Below are positions 4,284 to 5,178 of a DNA stretch of 5,178 bases, one piece after another. Each line of letters opens with the position of its first letter. The first letter of the stretch is position 1. Made by a program: the position numbers and the translations under genes. Location: contig PMCY01000079.1 in NCBI GenBank assembly GCA_003154255.1, forward strand, positions 2,482 through 7,659. The letters are read 5' to 3'. This DNA comes from Candidatus Aminicenantota bacterium. GTDB lineage: Bacteria > Acidobacteriota > Aminicenantia > Aminicenantales > UBA4085. The notes beneath the pieces are model-generated. The model was not told the DNA's origin and made no database searches. It was given only the letters and a program-made list of their open reading frames with translations.

Positions 4284-5178
4284 CGGCCCGAAAAACCACG
4301 GCGCCCGCCGTTTCCAAAGGTCCAAGCTCCAAACCTTCGCTCGGTCACTCGCCCGCGGTTATTATCCGCGAGCGAGTGCGGCGGAACTTGATCCCCGGGC
4401 GAGGCCCGGGGCCCCTGCCGCCGTGGAAAAAAATCGAAATCGAATTCAGCGGCGGCCCGCTGACCGTCCAAATCCCTCCGGATTGCGCCGTGTTGTCCAT
4501 GGCCAAGGCCGAGGTCCTGCCCGATCCCGCCGCGGCCGTGCGATCGGCGTATGAGCGGCCGATGGCCGGCCCGACGTTGGCCGAAATCGTGCGGGGAAAA
4601 AGAAAGTCCGCCCTATCTCTCCGCGCCGCCATCACTGTCTCCGACATCACCCGCCCGGTCCCGTATCGCGGGCGGCAGGGAATCCTGGCACCTCTGCTCG
4701 AAACCCTGCTCGGGCTCGGCCTGCGCCGGGAAAACATCCGCATCATCGTCGGCACGGGCACGCATCGGGCCAGCACGCCCGCCGAAAAGATGACCATGTT
4801 CGGCCGGGAAGTCGTTTCCGCGTATAAGATCCTGGACCACGATTGCGCCGACGCCTCCAGCCTGGTTTCGATCGGGCGCACGGTTGGCGGCACTGAAGTC
4901 CGGGTCAACCGCGCATTCCAAGAAGCCGACCTGAAGATCGCCACGGGGCTGACCGAAAGCCACTTCATGGCCGGCGCGTCGGGTGGACGGAAAGCGGTCT
5001 GTCCCGGTCTCGTCGATTTGAAGACGATCCAGAAATTCCACAGCCCCGAGTTCTTGGAGAATCCCCAAGCGACGAATCTTGTCCTGGACGGCAATCCCTG
5101 CCATGAAGAAGCCCGCTGCGTGGCCCGCATGGTGGGCCTGGACTTCGCCGTCACCGTGACCATGGACCGGGCCATGCG
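4280..5178 (+). CDS. larA: LarA-family nickel-pincer racemase/epimerase (DUF2088), 3' end outside the window
   Basis: The reading frame starts at ATG 4280-4282, overlapping the tilS TGA by four bases, and is open to the window edge (299 residues seen). AGGA at 4269-4272, inside tilS, lies 7 bases upstream. The LarA N-terminal domain is clear: DITRPVP (122-128) matches the lactate-binding D-x-TRPVP, and GTGTHR (158-163) holds the first catalytic His. TESHFMAGASGGRKAVCPG (225-243) holds His228 and Lys238. His254 lies 16 residues after the Lys. These reproduce the spacing of His108, His174, Lys184 and His200 of Lactobacillus plantarum LarA, where Lys184 carries the nickel-pincer nucleotide and the His residues bind nickel or move protons. 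So the active site appears complete. LarA-like proteins racemise lactate or other 2-hydroxyacids, so the exact substrate is uncertain. Cofactor genes larB, larC and larE are not in the window. The first 48 or so residues are an extra Pro/Gly/Arg-rich leader containing two palindromes; the normal fold begins at WKKIEIEFSGG (49-59). Confidence 0.88.
   Translation, partial: MTARKTTAPAVSKGPSSKPSLGHSPAVIIRERVRRNLIPGRGPGPLPPWKKIEIEFSGGPLTVQIPPDCAVLSMAKAEVLPDPAAAVRSAYERPMAGPTLAEIVRGKRKSALSLRAAITVSDITRPVPYRGRQGILAPLLETLLGLGLRRENIRIIVGTGTHRASTPAEKMTMFGREVVSAYKILDHDCADASSLVSIGRTVGGTEVRVNRAFQEADLKIATGLTESHFMAGASGGRKAVCPGLVDLKTIQKFHSPEFLENPQATNLVLDGNPCHEEARCVARMVGLDFAVTVTMDRAM
4346..4378. repeat. Long inverted repeat (hairpin 1) inside the 5' end of larA
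   Basis: CACTCGC (4346-4352) pairs perfectly with GCGAGTG (4372-4378). One C/A mismatch follows, then CGCGG (4354-4358) pairs with CCGCG (4366-4370), closing a 7-base AT-only loop TTATTAT. Twelve paired positions over 33 bases is far more than ordinary coding sequence needs. It encodes part of the unconserved N-terminal extension of the LarA protein. It has no T-tract behind it, so it is not a standard terminator. Confidence 0.8.
4393..4411. repeat. Perfect GC-only palindrome (hairpin 2) inside the 5' end of larA
   Basis: CCCCGGGC (4393-4400) and GCCCGGGG (4404-4411) form an 8-base-pair perfect stem around the triloop GAG, starting 14 bases after hairpin 1. The two together resemble a paired palindromic repeat unit of the REP or in-frame palindromic-element type. 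It translates as PGRGPG within the LarA N-terminal extension. No second copy occurs in this window, so its status as a dispersed repeat is untested. Confidence 0.75.

Noticed and set aside
4346..4411. Rho-independent terminator for tilS
   Set aside because: The hairpins are strong but are not followed by a T-tract (GCGG after the first, CCCCTGCC after the second), and they lie inside the open larA frame.
4345..5175. A 276-codon minus-strand open frame at the right edge
   Set aside because: It is the shadow of larA, whose plus-strand frame carries all the catalytic residues. The minus-strand product is Arg/Ser-rich without recognisable motifs.
1..5178. CRISPR array, transposon ends, defence or toxin-antitoxin genes
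   Set aside because: No regularly spaced direct repeats, transposase, nuclease or small paired toxin/antitoxin frames are visible. Apart from the larA palindromes and the URO-D remnant, the window consists of recognisable chromosomal-type genes.

Overview
The window is GC-rich bacterial DNA, densely packed with genes and with mostly short intergenic gaps. Promoters are recognisable sigma70-type sites (TTGAC- and TAxAAT-like boxes with 17-base spacers), and Shine-Dalgarno sequences precede most genes. No phage, transposase, CRISPR or plasmid gene is visible. The gene content and the flavour of the proteins (NIF3-like protein, RbsD/FucU-like lipoprotein, LarA-like protein, a remnant of a uroporphyrinogen-decarboxylase-family gene) would suit an uncultured Acidobacteriota/Aminicenantes-like bacterium. 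That taxonomic guess is inference and is weakly supported.

Layout, left to right. (i) 1-291, plus: C-terminal end of a membrane protein, probably a sodium:solute symporter. (ii) 297-890, minus: a lipoprotein with an RbsD/FucU-like sugar mutarotase domain, convergent with the symporter and 5 bases from it. It has a strong promoter at 922-950. (iii) 982-1938, plus: a NIF3/DUF34-family metal-binding protein, divergent from the lipoprotein, with the two promoters packed into a 91-base gap. (iv) 1979-2081, minus: a short frameshifted remnant of the N-terminus of a uroporphyrinogen-decarboxylase-family protein. (v) 2184-2579, plus: a small DUF1801 (YdhG-like) protein, noticeably more A-rich than its neighbours. 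(vi) 2684-2757, plus: an elongator tRNA-Met(CAU) with its own near-consensus promoter. (vii) 2814-4283, plus: tilS, tRNA(Ile)-lysidine synthetase, apparently read from a (nearly) leaderless mRNA. (viii) 4280-5178, plus, running off the right edge: a LarA-family nickel-pincer racemase whose ATG overlaps the tilS stop codon. It carries two strong palindromes inside an N-terminal extension of roughly 50 codons.

How the parts relate. The symporter and the RbsD/FucU-like lipoprotein could share a sugar theme (uptake and anomer or mutarotase chemistry at the envelope), but they are on opposite strands, so this is only a suggestion. The tRNA-Met sits directly upstream of the enzyme that must distinguish it from the other CAU-anticodon tRNA, tRNA-Ile2. 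Its acceptor-stem bases argue that it is Met and not the TilS substrate. tilS and larA form a translationally coupled pair with no obvious metabolic link. I see no complete undescribed multi-gene system here. The most unusual elements are the palindromes inside the larA reading frame, the lipid-anchored RbsD-like protein and the URO-D remnant.
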